This document shows positions 7,600 to 14,486 of a stretch of DNA of 36,235 bases, piece after piece. Origin of the DNA: Frankiales bacterium (lineage in GTDB: Bacteria; Actinomycetota; Actinomycetes; Mycobacteriales; SCTD01); the NCBI GenBank assembly GCA_025965935.1, contig JAOPVZ010000082.1:1-36235 (forward strand). The letters run 5' to 3'. Both the position numbers and the translations under genes were made by a program. How positions within the stretch are numbered: position 1 is the stretch's first letter; the number at the start of each line of letters is the position of its first letter. Below the pieces are notes generated by a model. The model searched no databases. It worked only from the letters and a program-made list of their open reading frames with translations, and had not been told where the DNA came from.

Positions 7600-8142
7600 A
7601 TGACCCTGTCCGGCAAGACCGTCGCCTTCCTGGTCGCCCCTGAGGGGATCGAGCAGGCCGAGCTGACCGAGCCGTGGAAGGCCGTCGAGGAGGCGGGCGG
7701 CACCCCGAGGCTGGTCTCGACCAAGACCGGTGAGGTGCAGGCGTTCAACCACCTCGACAAGGCCGACACGTTCCCGGTCGACGCCACGGTCTCGGACTCG
7801 GCCGACTACGACGCGCTCGTGCTCCCTGGCGGCGTGGCCAACCCGGACTTCCTCAGGACGCAGCCGGCCGCGGTGGCCTTCGCCAAGTCGTTCTTCGACG
7901 CGGGCAAGCCTGTCGCCGCGATCTGCCACGCCCCGTGGACGCTGATCGAGGCCGGCGTGGTCGGCGGCCGCAGGCTCACCAGCTGGCCCTCCCTGCAGAC
8001 CGACATCCGCAACGCAGGCGGGGAGTGGGTCGACCAGGAGGTCGTCGTCGACCTCACCGGCCCGTCGCCGTTGGTGACCAGTCGCAAGCCTGACGACCTC
8101 AAGGCGTTCAACGACAAGCTGCTCGAGGTCTTCGCCGGTTAG
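7600..8142 (+). CDS. DJ-1/PfpI family (type 1 glutamine amidotransferase-like) protein
   Basis: The 180-residue protein fits the PfpI/DJ-1 group, which includes deglycase and protease-like stress proteins. Seen in order: VAFLVAPEGIEQAEL with the conserved Glu, DALVLPGGVANPD, and the nucleophile elbow AAICHAPW with Cys-His, then the LTSWPSLQTDIRNAGGEWVD segment typical of bacterial YhbO-like members. No signal peptide. ATG 7600 was chosen because AAGGAG ends six bases upstream. Its stop codon TAG is also the first three bases of the TAGGTT -10 of the next gene. Which damage or substrate it handles is not shown by the sequence. Confidence 0.88.
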   Translation: MTLSGKTVAFLVAPEGIEQAELTEPWKAVEEAGGTPRLVSTKTGEVQAFNHLDKADTFPVDATVSDSADYDALVLPGGVANPDFLRTQPAAVAFAKSFFDAGKPVAAICHAPWTLIEAGVVGGRRLTSWPSLQTDIRNAGGEWVDQEVVVDLTGPSPLVTSRKPDDLKAFNDKLLEVFAG

Positions 8143-8145
8143 GTT
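8140..8145 (+). promoter_or_regulatory. -10 element TAGGTT built on a stop codon
   Basis: TAGGTT begins with the stop codon of the DJ-1 gene and ends seven bases before ATG 8153, predicting a leaderless transcript for the LOG-type gene. No Shine-Dalgarno is visible before that ATG. Confidence 0.6.
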
Positions 8146-8152
8146 CCTCGAC

Positions 8153-8956
8153 ATGGAGGAGACCAGGCGCGAGCACGAGCAGGAGTCCGTCGAGGCAAAC
8201 GCGGAGGCGCAGACCTCGGCACGGCAGGAGCGGCAGGAGGGGCCGGTCCGGCGCCGCGGGCTGCAGGTCCGGCACAGCACCACCGACCAGCGGTTGCTCG
8301 ACAACCGCGGGCCCTCGGACTGGGTGCACACCGACCCCTGGCGGGTCATGCGCATCCAGTCGGAGTTCGTCGAGGGCTTCGGCATGCTGGCTGAGCTCGG
8401 CAAGGCCATCACGGTCTTCGGCTCGGCTCGCACCAGACCGGATGACCCCTATTACGCGAAGGCAGAAGCTCTGGGGCGCAAGCTTTCCGAGGCTGGCTAC
8501 GCGGTCATTACCGGTGGCGGTCCCGGCATCATGGAAGCTGCCAACAAGGGCTGTCACGAGGCCGGCGGCACGTCGGTGGGGCTCGGCATCGAGCTGCCCT
8601 TCGAGCAGTCCATGAACGAGTACGTGGACCTGGGCATGGTCTTCCGCTACTTCTTCGCCCGGAAGACCTGCTTCCTCAAGTACTCCATCGGGTACGTCGG
8701 GATGCCCGGCGGCTACGGGACGCTCGACGAGATCTTCGAGGCCGTCACGATGATCCAGACGGGGAAGATCACGTCGTTCCCGCTGGTGCTCCTCGGCACC
8801 GACTACTGGAAGCCGATGATGTCGTGGATCACCGACACGGTGCTCGGCGACGGCAAGATCAGCCCGCCTGACGTCGAGCTGTTCACCCTCACCGACGATG
8901 TCGACGAGGTGGTGGAGCTCTTCCAGGAGGCCGAGCGGGACAGCTTCGGCACCTGA
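8153..8956 (+). CDS. LOG-family nucleoside 5'-monophosphate phosphoribohydrolase-like protein (1)
   Basis: This 267-residue protein is of the TIGR00730/LOG type, whose plant members release active cytokinins from their 5'-monophosphates and whose bacterial members cleave AMP-type nucleotides. Motifs are ITVFGSAR, the nucleotide loop TGGGPGIMEAANKG, and MPGGYGTLDEIFE, the PGGxGTxxE signature with catalytic Glu; RKTCFLKYS carries the upstream Arg. About 90 charged residues precede the Rossmann core, of which the first ~35 are Glu/Arg-rich and probably disordered. The start codon follows a TAGGTT -10 by seven bases. It overlaps the second LOG gene by one base. In mycobacteria a LOG gene also lies close to dapE. 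Substrate is inferred, not shown. Confidence 0.85.
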   Translation: MEETRREHEQESVEANAEAQTSARQERQEGPVRRRGLQVRHSTTDQRLLDNRGPSDWVHTDPWRVMRIQSEFVEGFGMLAELGKAITVFGSARTRPDDPYYAKAEALGRKLSEAGYAVITGGGPGIMEAANKGCHEAGGTSVGLGIELPFEQSMNEYVDLGMVFRYFFARKTCFLKYSIGYVGMPGGYGTLDEIFEAVTMIQTGKITSFPLVLLGTDYWKPMMSWITDTVLGDGKISPPDVELFTLTDDVDEVVELFQEAERDSFGT

Positions 8957-9558
8957 TGGCGGCGATCTGCGTCTTCTGCGGCTCCTCCGAGCGGATCTCG
9001 CGCTCCTACGTCCAGCTCGCGACCGACGTCGGGCACGAGCTGGCCCGCAGGCAGCACACCCTGGTCAGTGGCGGTGGGGCGCTGTCGATGATGGGCGCCG
9101 TCGCCCGCGCCGCCCGGTCCGGCGGGGCGCGGACGACCGGCGTCATCCCGCACGCGCTGCTCCAGCTCGAGGTCGGCGACCAGGACGCGGACGAGCTGCT
9201 CGTCGTGGACGACATGCGCACGCGCAAGGGCCTGATGGACGCCCGCTCGGACGCGTTCCTAGCCCTGCCCGGCGGGCTCGGAACGCTGGAGGAGCTCACC
9301 GAGGTCTGGACGTCACGGTTCCTCGGCATGCACGTGAAGCCCGTCGTGGCCCTCGACGTCGACGGCCTTTGGGAACCGCTGCGCGCACAGGTCGACCTGA
9401 TGATCGAGCGTGGTTTCCTGCGCACCGAGGCGGCTGCGACCCTGGCGTGGGCGACGACGGTCGAGGAGGCCTTCGAGCTGCTCGAGTACGGGCTGGCGCA
9501 CCCGGTGCGCGTGCTGCCGACCCTGGACGAGGCACTCGAGTCCGAACCGCCTGCTTGA
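8956..9558 (+). CDS. LOG-family nucleoside 5'-monophosphate phosphoribohydrolase-like protein (2)
   Basis: The 200-residue protein is a compact LOG-type enzyme: AAICVFCGSS at the N-terminus, the phosphate loop VSGGGALSMMGAVA, DDMRTRKGLMDARSDAF with the catalytic Arg, and LPGGLGTLEELTEV with the catalytic Glu. It lacks the acidic N-terminal extension of its neighbour. ATG 8956 overlaps the preceding stop (TGATG), so the two paralogues are translated together. The GALSMMG loop departs from the more usual GRVGLMG, which may alter specificity. The pair could act as a hetero-oligomer or on two substrates; this is inference. Confidence 0.87.
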   Translation: MAAICVFCGSSERISRSYVQLATDVGHELARRQHTLVSGGGALSMMGAVARAARSGGARTTGVIPHALLQLEVGDQDADELLVVDDMRTRKGLMDARSDAFLALPGGLGTLEELTEVWTSRFLGMHVKPVVALDVDGLWEPLRAQVDLMIERGFLRTEAAATLAWATTVEEAFELLEYGLAHPVRVLPTLDEALESEPPA

Positions 9559-9582
9559 GCCGTCTGTCGGCGCCCGGCATGA

Positions 9583-9588
9583 CACGAT
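9583..9588 (+). promoter_or_regulatory. Possible -10 (CACGAT) for the DivIVA-domain gene
   Basis: CACGAT ends six bases before GTG 9595. It departs from TANNNT at the first base, but the same hexamer stands seven bases before ATG 27371. No Shine-Dalgarno is seen. Confidence 0.4.
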
Positions 9589-9594
9589 GCGCGG

Positions 9595-10365
9595 GTGCTC
9601 ACCGTGCTCGTGATCCTCGCGGTCCTCGGCATCCTGTTCGGCGCTGCGGCCCTGGCGACCTACGAAGGCGACGTCCTGAAGGACCCGCACCCCGACGACC
9701 GGGCTGCCGGGCTGCCCGCGAGCTCCCTGCAGCCCGAGGATGTCACCGAGCTGCGCTTCGACATGGCGCTGCGCGGCTACCGGATGGCCGAGGTCGACGC
9801 CGCGCTCGAGAGGCTCGCTGACGAGCTGGCTGTCCGCGACCACCGGATCGCCGAGCTGGAGCGGGCCCTGGCCGAGGACGTCCAGCCGGTCGTCACCGCG
9901 CCCGAGCCTGTCGCTGTCACCGTGGTCGAGCAGCAGGACGCCGAGTCTGTGCTCGAGGAGGAGGAGCCGCCGCCCGCTGCTGTCGAGGCCTTCGAACCCC
10001 TCGAGCCGGCGACCGTCGCCCCCGCCGCGATCAGCGGCCCGCTCACCGCGACCACCTGGTGGACCGACCTCGCACCGGAGCCCGGTGCCGAGCCGGTCCA
10101 GGAGCCGCAGGAGCCCGAGGTCGTCGCGGAGGCGGCCGCTCCCGCCGTACCGGAGGAGACGTCGGCCCAGGAGGAGCAGGAGCCGGTTCCGCAGGCCGGG
10201 CCGGTCGAGCCCGAGGCGTTGACGCTGCCAGCCGCCGACGAGGCCTTCAGCTTCCCGGAGCTGCAGCCGCCCGACCCTGCCGCCGAGGAGCTCAATGAGG
10301 TCTCCGCCGAGTGGTGGACCGACCGGCCCGACCGCCCGGGTGCCGACAGCCCCCAGAGCCCCTGA
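9595..10365 (+). CDS. DivIVA-domain membrane protein
   Basis: The 256-residue protein has one N-terminal membrane helix (about residues 2-22, LTVLVILAVLGILFGAAAL), a short linker and a DivIVA-like segment (about 50-95): LRFDMALRGYRMAEVDAALERLADEL followed by a heptad-like coiled coil. The remaining 160 residues are dominated by Pro, Glu, Ala and Val and are probably disordered. Related short DivIVA-domain proteins with a membrane helix are common in actinobacteria, and are thought to bind curved membrane or polar/septal assemblies; a definite role is not known. It is followed after 7 bases by the SRPBCC gene, so both form one unit. Confidence 0.78.
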   Translation: MLTVLVILAVLGILFGAAALATYEGDVLKDPHPDDRAAGLPASSLQPEDVTELRFDMALRGYRMAEVDAALERLADELAVRDHRIAELERALAEDVQPVVTAPEPVAVTVVEQQDAESVLEEEEPPPAAVEAFEPLEPATVAPAAISGPLTATTWWTDLAPEPGAEPVQEPQEPEVVAEAAAPAVPEETSAQEEQEPVPQAGPVEPEALTLPAADEAFSFPELQPPDPAAEELNEVSAEWWTDRPDRPGADSPQSP

Positions 10366-10372
10366 GAGTGCC

Positions 10373-10825
10373 GTGACCGCCGCCACGCTCGCGCAGTCCG
10401 TGGACGTCGCGGCCCCCGTCGCGCAGACCTGGCGGGCCGCGGTCGACTGGGACAGCCAGGGCGAGTGGGTCCTCGGCACCCGGGTGCGTGGCACGGTCCA
10501 AGGTGGTGTGGGCGTCGGCGGCGGCATCGAGGCGTTCACCGGTCTCGGCCGGATCGGCTTCCTCGACACCATGCAGATCACGGTGTGGGACCCGCCGCAC
10601 CGCTGCGAGGTGGTGCACACCGGTCGTCTCGTGCGCGGCACCGGTGTGTTCCGGGTCGAGGAACGGCTCGGTGGCGGCAGTCGCTTCGTGTGGCTGGAGG
10701 TGCTCGACCTCCCCCTGGGCGCGCTCGGGCGGTTGGGATGGTCGCTGGTGCGGCCGGTGCTCGCGGTGGGGCTGAGGCTGTCCCTGAAGCGGTTCGCGCG
10801 CAGCGTGGAGCGGGCCGGGCTGTAG
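10373..10825 (+). CDS. SRPBCC-fold (polyketide cyclase-like) protein
   Basis: The 150-residue protein fits the START/SRPBCC ligand-binding fold: an opening strand and helix (TLAQSVDVAAPVAQTWRAAVDW), a middle set of strands (TMQITVWDPPHRCEVVHTG, FRVEERLGGGSRFVWLEVLD) and a long C-terminal helix (LGWSLVRPVLAVGLRLSLKRFARSVERAGL). It carries no catalytic motif that I can name, so lipid or polyketide binding is a family-level guess. GTG 10373 starts seven bases after the DivIVA-domain gene stop, which suggests co-transcription. Confidence 0.75.
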   Translation: MTAATLAQSVDVAAPVAQTWRAAVDWDSQGEWVLGTRVRGTVQGGVGVGGGIEAFTGLGRIGFLDTMQITVWDPPHRCEVVHTGRLVRGTGVFRVEERLGGGSRFVWLEVLDLPLGALGRLGWSLVRPVLAVGLRLSLKRFARSVERAGL

Positions 10826-10940
10826 ACCCTTTTCGACAGTCGAGCCGCTGATGCAGGAGAATGCTCAGCAAGCACCCGCGGACGTGACGGCTCTCGCTCG
10901 AGATGAGTCGCGTCCGCACCTGACTGATGGAGGTACGGCG

Positions 10941-11108
10941 ATGGCGGCGATGAAGCCGCGTACGGGCGACGGTCCGCTCGAGGTCACCAAGGAGGGCCGT
11001 GGCCTCGTCATGCGCGTCCCGCTCGAGGGCGGCGGGCGGCTCGTCGTGGAGCTCAACGCCGAAGAGGCCACTGCGCTGGCGGAAGCGCTGAAGGCGGTCA
11101 CCTCCTAG
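10941..11108 (+). CDS. DUF3117-family microprotein
   Basis: The 55-residue protein starts MAAMKPRTGDGPLEVTKEG, continues with RVPLEGGGRLVVELN and ends in an AEEATALAEALKAV helix. This is the single-copy DUF3117 microprotein found across actinobacteria; its function is unknown. ATG 10941 has GGAGG at seven bases. The 115-base gap before it holds a possible promoter (TCGACA at 10833-10838, 18-base spacer, GAGAAT at 10857-10862), which I rate as weak. pepA begins three bases after its stop, so the two are probably expressed together. Confidence 0.87.
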   Translation: MAAMKPRTGDGPLEVTKEGRGLVMRVPLEGGGRLVVELNAEEATALAEALKAVTS

Positions 11109-11110
11109 GA

Positions 11111-12589
11111 ATGGCAGTGCTTCCCGCTCTTGCCCTCGCCGGGGCCGTCCCCGGTGCAGCCGTCGTCGCCCTGCCCACCCGGCCGGGCGACGGCGACGGA
11201 CCTCCGCGCGTCCTCGGGCAGCCACCGGTCGAGGTGGCGGCCCTGCTCGAGCGCGAGAAGGCCAAGGGCGAGGCGGGCGAGATCCTCACCGTGCCCGTCG
11301 AGGACCGGGTGCTCCTGCTCGGCACCGGCGACGGCGGCCCGGCCGCCCTGCGCAAGGCCGGCGCCGCGATCGCGCGACGGGCCAAGCAGCAGGAGTCCCT
11401 GGCTCTCGACCTGCGCCGGCTCACCCTGACCGATGACAGCCTCCTTGCGCTGGCCGAGGGGCTGCTGCTCGGCTCCTACGGCTTCACCCTCAAGCCCTCC
11501 GCGGAGCCCCGCCCGCTCACCCGCATCACGGTCGTCGTGGCCAAGCCCGACGCGTTGAAGGCCGGCCTCGACCGGGCCCTCGCGGTGATCCGGGCGGTCG
11601 CCTCGGCCCGCGACCTGGTCAACACCCCACCGCTGCAGAAGAACCCCGTCTGGCTCGCCGCCCAGGCCCGCACCCTGCTCAAGGGGCTCGACGTGACGGT
11701 CCGCGACGACGCCCAGCTGCGGGACGAGGGCTGGGGCGGCGTCGTCGCCGTCGGCATGGGCTCCTCCCGGCCGCCGCGGGTGGTCGAGGCCAGCGTCGAC
11801 AACCGGGTCGGCGGCGTCGGACCGCACGTCGTGCTCGTCGGCAAGGGCATCACGTTCGACACCGGTGGCATCAGCATCAAGCCCAACGACAGCATGCTCA
11901 CGATGAAGATGGACATGGGCGGCGCCGCCGCCGTACTCGCGACGCTGCGCGCCGTCGCCGACCTGAAGCTGCCGGTCAAGGTGACCGCGATCGCCTGCGC
12001 CGCCGAGAACATGCCGAGCGGCAGCGCCCAGCGCCCCGGTGACGTCATCACCCAGTACGGCGGGACGACCGTCGAGGTCCTCAACACCGACGCCGAGGGC
12101 CGGCTCGTGCTGGCCGACGGCATCGCCTACGCCGACCAGGTCCTCGACGCCGACGTCATCGTCGACGTCGCCACCCTCACCGGCGCCATGCCGGTCGCCC
12201 TGGGCAAGAAGATCGCCGGGCTGTTCACCAACGACGACACGCTCTCCGGACAGCTCGAGAAGGCCGCCGAGGCCTCCGGCGAGCGGCTCTGGCGGATGCC
12301 ACTCACCCCCGACTACCGGCGGGCGCTGGAGTCCGAGACCGCCGACCTGCGCAACATCGGCGACGCCCGCCTCAAGCTCAACGGCGGCTCCATCACGGCG
12401 GCGCTGTTCCTGCAGGAGTTCGCCGGCGGCCGCCGGTGGGCCCACCTCGACATCGCCGGCCCTGCGTGGTCCGGAGGCGACGACGAGGAGCTCACGAAGG
12501 GCGGCACCGGCTACGGAGTACGCCTGCTGACCCGCTGGCTCGAGCAGCTGTCCGCGACCTCCGCGCGCAAGCGCGCCCGCGCTTCCTGA
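11111..12589 (+). CDS. pepA: Leucyl aminopeptidase (M17 cytosol aminopeptidase)
   Basis: M17 dinuclear metal aminopeptidase, normally a cytoplasmic hexamer that trims N-terminal residues during peptide turnover. The 492-residue length is normal. The N-terminal macrodomain-like part (1-165) is followed by the catalytic domain with GKGITFDTGGISIKP and the metal Lys/Asp set, MKMDMGGAAAV, and the family signature NTDAEGRL at residues 325-332. ATG 11111 is directly adjacent to its only Shine-Dalgarno (TAGGA, 11106-11110); GTG 11117, six bases from it, may be the true start and would drop two residues. The gene ends inside an inverted repeat shared with the convergent methyltransferase gene. Confidence 0.93.
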   Translation: MAVLPALALAGAVPGAAVVALPTRPGDGDGPPRVLGQPPVEVAALLEREKAKGEAGEILTVPVEDRVLLLGTGDGGPAALRKAGAAIARRAKQQESLALDLRRLTLTDDSLLALAEGLLLGSYGFTLKPSAEPRPLTRITVVVAKPDALKAGLDRALAVIRAVASARDLVNTPPLQKNPVWLAAQARTLLKGLDVTVRDDAQLRDEGWGGVVAVGMGSSRPPRVVEASVDNRVGGVGPHVVLVGKGITFDTGGISIKPNDSMLTMKMDMGGAAAVLATLRAVADLKLPVKVTAIACAAENMPSGSAQRPGDVITQYGGTTVEVLNTDAEGRLVLADGIAYADQVLDADVIVDVATLTGAMPVALGKKIAGLFTNDDTLSGQLEKAAEASGERLWRMPLTPDYRRALESETADLRNIGDARLKLNGGSITAALFLQEFAGGRRWAHLDIAGPAWSGGDDEELTKGGTGYGVRLLTRWLEQLSATSARKRARAS

Positions 12590-12656
12590 GCTCTCGCACG
12601 CCTGGCCGCGGCGTCCTCAGCGTGGGCGCGCGCCCTGCGGTGCGTCAGAGCTCAGG
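12585..12656. terminator. Long inverted repeat between pepA and the O-methyltransferase gene
   Basis: CCTGAGCTCT (12585-12594) pairs perfectly with AGAGCTCAGG (12647-12656); inside it CGCAC (12595-12599) pairs with GTGCG (12640-12644) across a 2-base bulge. The left arm includes the pepA stop. The rest of the 75-base gap contains no gene. It is a candidate bidirectional terminator for these convergent genes. Confidence 0.6.
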
Positions 12657-12664
12657 AAGAGCGT

Positions 12665-13288
12665 TCAGGGGGAGAGGACGGCCGCCAGGATGCCCGGGCC
12701 GACCGGGAGCAGGGCCGGCGTGAGCCGGTCCTCCTCGCGGACCGCCTTGGTGAGCTCGCGCAGGGCGACGGTCTCGTTGTCGCGAGCCGACGGGTCGGCG
12801 ACCCGGCCGTCGGCCAGCGCGCCCGCGAAGACCACCAGGCCGCCCGGGCGCAGCAGCCGCAGGGCAGCGGCCAGGTAGTCGAGGTTCTCGGAGCGTGCCG
12901 CGTCGCAGAACACCAGGTCGTAGGCGGCGTCGGAGAGCCGGGGAAGCACGTTGAGCGCCTCGCCGGCGATCAGGCGGACCCGGCCGGAGCCGTAGCCGGC
13001 CTCGTTGAGCGACTGCTTCGCCAGGCGCTGGTGCTCGGTCTCGGGGTCGACGGTGGTGAGGATGCCGTCCGGCGCCATGCCGCGGAGCAGCCACAGCGCG
13101 GACACCCCGGCGCCCGTGCCGAGCTCCACGACGGCCTTCGCGGCGCTCGTCGCGGCCAGCAGTCGCAGCAAGGACCCAGTCACGGGGTCCACGCACGGCA
13201 CGCCCACCTCGGCGGCCCGCGAGCGGGCCGCGGTGAGGGGGGCGTCCTCGGGGAGCCACGCGTCGAGCCAGCCCGTCAGGTCGGTCAT
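12665..13288 (-). CDS. SAM-dependent O-methyltransferase (class I, COMT/CCoAOMT-like)
   Basis: The 207-residue protein matches actinobacterial O-methyltransferase family 3 (the Rv1220c type, which also lies next to sigE in mycobacteria). Visible are the SAM loop AVVELGTGAGVSALWLL, the acidic end of beta2 (ILTTVDPETEHQ), GEALNVLPRL and YDLVFCDAARSENLDYL carrying the post-I/DxD-like metal region. The natural acceptor is unknown. ATG 13288 was chosen over the longer frame (13318) because a TAGGTT -10 ends seven bases upstream of it. It is divergent from sigE across 119 bp. Confidence 0.87.
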   Translation of the reverse strand: MTDLTGWLDAWLPEDAPLTAARSRAAEVGVPCVDPVTGSLLRLLAATSAAKAVVELGTGAGVSALWLLRGMAPDGILTTVDPETEHQRLAKQSLNEAGYGSGRVRLIAGEALNVLPRLSDAAYDLVFCDAARSENLDYLAAALRLLRPGGLVVFAGALADGRVADPSARDNETVALRELTKAVREEDRLTPALLPVGPGILAAVLSP

Positions 13289-13295
13289 GAGCGCG

Positions 13296-13301
13296 AACCT
13301 A
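13296..13301 (-). promoter_or_regulatory. -10 element TAGGTT of the O-methyltransferase gene
   Basis: On the minus strand TAGGTT ends seven bases before ATG 13288, predicting a leaderless mRNA. It lies only eight bases from the GGAAC of the divergent sigE promoter. Confidence 0.62.
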
Positions 13302-13309
13302 TCGCTCAA

Positions 13310-13335
13310 GGAACGCACCGACCGGATCCGACGTT
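13310..13335 (+). promoter_or_regulatory. Candidate ECF (SigE-type) promoter for sigE
   Basis: GGAAC at 13310-13314 and GTT at 13333-13335 are 18 bases apart. This resembles the GGAAC/GTT pattern of SigE-type ECF promoters and would give a leader of about 65 bases before ATG 13408. It suggests autoregulation. Short motifs such as this can occur by chance. Confidence 0.5.
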
Positions 13336-13407
13336 CTGACTGGGTGACAAGTGCGCTCGACCGGGCACGTACAGCGACCTCGCAGGAAGGTGGGGGAGAC
13401 TCGCCTC

Positions 13408-13995
13408 ATGGACGCGGTGCGGGCAATTGGTCCTGACGGTGCGGCGTGGATCGCGCCTAGCTGGGACGAGGTCGTGCGGGACCACTCGGCCCGCGTGTAC
13501 CGGCTGGCCTACCGCCTGACCGGCAACCGGCACGACGCCGAGGACCTCACGCAGGAGGTGTTCGTCCGGGTGTTCCGATCACTGTCCAGCTACACGCCCG
13601 GGACGTTCGAGGGCTGGCTCCACCGGATCACGACCAACCTGTTCCTCGACCTGGTCCGCCGCAAGCAGCGGATCCGGTTCGACGCGCTCCCGGAGGACAC
13701 CGAGCGGTTGCCCGGGCGTGAGCGCAGCCCTCAGCAGCTCTACGACGACACCCACTTCGACGGCGACGTGCAGGCTGCGCTGGACGCGCTGCCGCCGGAC
13801 TTCCGCGCCGCCGTGGTGCTCTGCGACCTCGAGGGGCTCTCCTACGAGGAGATCGCCGACACGCTCGGCGTGAAGATCGGCACCGTCCGCAGCCGGATCC
13901 ACCGCGGCCGCTCGCAGCTGCGCGAGGCCCTCGCGCACCGGGCACCCGGGCTGCCGGTCCTTGCCGATGCGCCTGTCGCGGAGCTCTCGGCGTGA
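13408..13995 (+). CDS. sigE: ECF RNA polymerase sigma factor SigE
   Basis: This 195-residue ECF sigma factor closely resembles mycobacterial Sig[34 protein letters not shown] and FVRVFRSL plus [17 protein letters not shown] form sigma region 2 (about residues 20-95), and [24 protein letters not shown] with the [15 protein letters not shown] helix-turn-helix form region 4 (about 130-185). The long N-terminal extension of mycobacterial SigE is absent. It should direct RNA polymerase to envelope-stress promoters. ATG 13408 has GGGGGAG nine bases upstream. Its stop overlaps the anti-sigma gene (GTGA), the classic sigma/anti-sigma coupling. Confidence 0.93.
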   Translation: MDAVRAIGPDGAAWIAPSWDEVVRDHSARVYRLAYRLTGNRHDAEDLTQEVFVRVFRSLSSYTPGTFEGWLHRITTNLFLDLVRRKQRIRFDALPEDTERLPGRERSPQQLYDDTHFDGDVQAALDALPPDFRAAVVLCDLEGLSYEEIADTLGVKIGTVRSRIHRGRSQLREALAHRAPGLPVLADAPVAELSA

Positions 13996-14486
13996 GCGCG
14001 CACCTGGGGCAGGCCGTCAACACCTTCGTCGACGGCGAGCTGGACCCGACGCGTGAGGACGAGGTGCTCGCGCACCTCGCCTGGTGCGGCAGCTGCCGCA
14101 CGGACGTGGCGACGCTGCGCGGCTTCAAGGCCGCCCTCCGCCAGACCGGCCCCCGGCTGCCGAGCGACCTGTCCGCCCGCCTCATGGCGGTGAGCACGTT
14201 CCCGACCACCCCGGTGAGGCACCCCCGGCGCCGGCCCACCGTCCACGTCACGCCGCACCTCAGCCCGCGGCTCCGTCGTACCGCTGTGTCCGGAGCCTTC
14301 GTGGTCCTCGGTCTGGGTGGCGCCCTCAGCCTGGCCGGCCCGCCGCCGAGCCAGCCGGTCGCGCCGGTCGACCCGACGAACGCCGGTTTCGTCGTCGACC
14401 ACGGCAAGGTGTCCGGTGAAGTGCCGTTCAGCACGATCGACTTCCTCCCTGCGTCAGCGCGGCGTTCGGCCAGCCCGGCGCCGTGA
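13992..14486 (+). CDS. rseA: Zinc anti-sigma factor, RseA-like, membrane-anchored
   Basis: The 164-residue protein carries a zinc anti-sigma (ZAS/zf-HC2) domain: His4 and the H28-x3-C32-x2-C35 motif in HLAWCGSC, followed by helical sequence that should clamp SigE. A single hydrophobic segment near residues 97-116 ([20 protein letters not shown]) can span the membrane and leaves a short exported tail. Mycobacterial RseA occupies the same place after sigE but is usually soluble, so the helix here would link the anti-sigma factor to an outside signal. It overlaps sigE by 4 bases upstream and rseB by 4 bases downstream, giving coupled and roughly equal output. Confidence 0.9.
   Translation: MSAHLGQAVNTFVDGELDPTREDEVLAHLAWCGSCRTDVATLRGFKAALRQTGPRLPSDLSARLMAVSTFPTTPVRHPRRRPTVHVTPHLSPRLRRTAVSGAFVVLGLGGALSLAGPPPSQPVAPVDPTNAGFVVDHGKVSGEVPFSTIDFLPASARRSASPAP

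Noticed and set aside
7008-7787. A 259-codon minus-strand frame after dapE
   Set aside because: It is opposite two well-supported genes (NTF2-like, DJ-1) with ribosome sites, and shows no domain.
10833-10843. TCGACAGTCGA palindrome as a possible SOS/LexA box
   Set aside because: It differs from the actinobacterial TCGAAC-N4-GTTCGA pattern and the gene behind it (DUF3117) is not a known damage gene.
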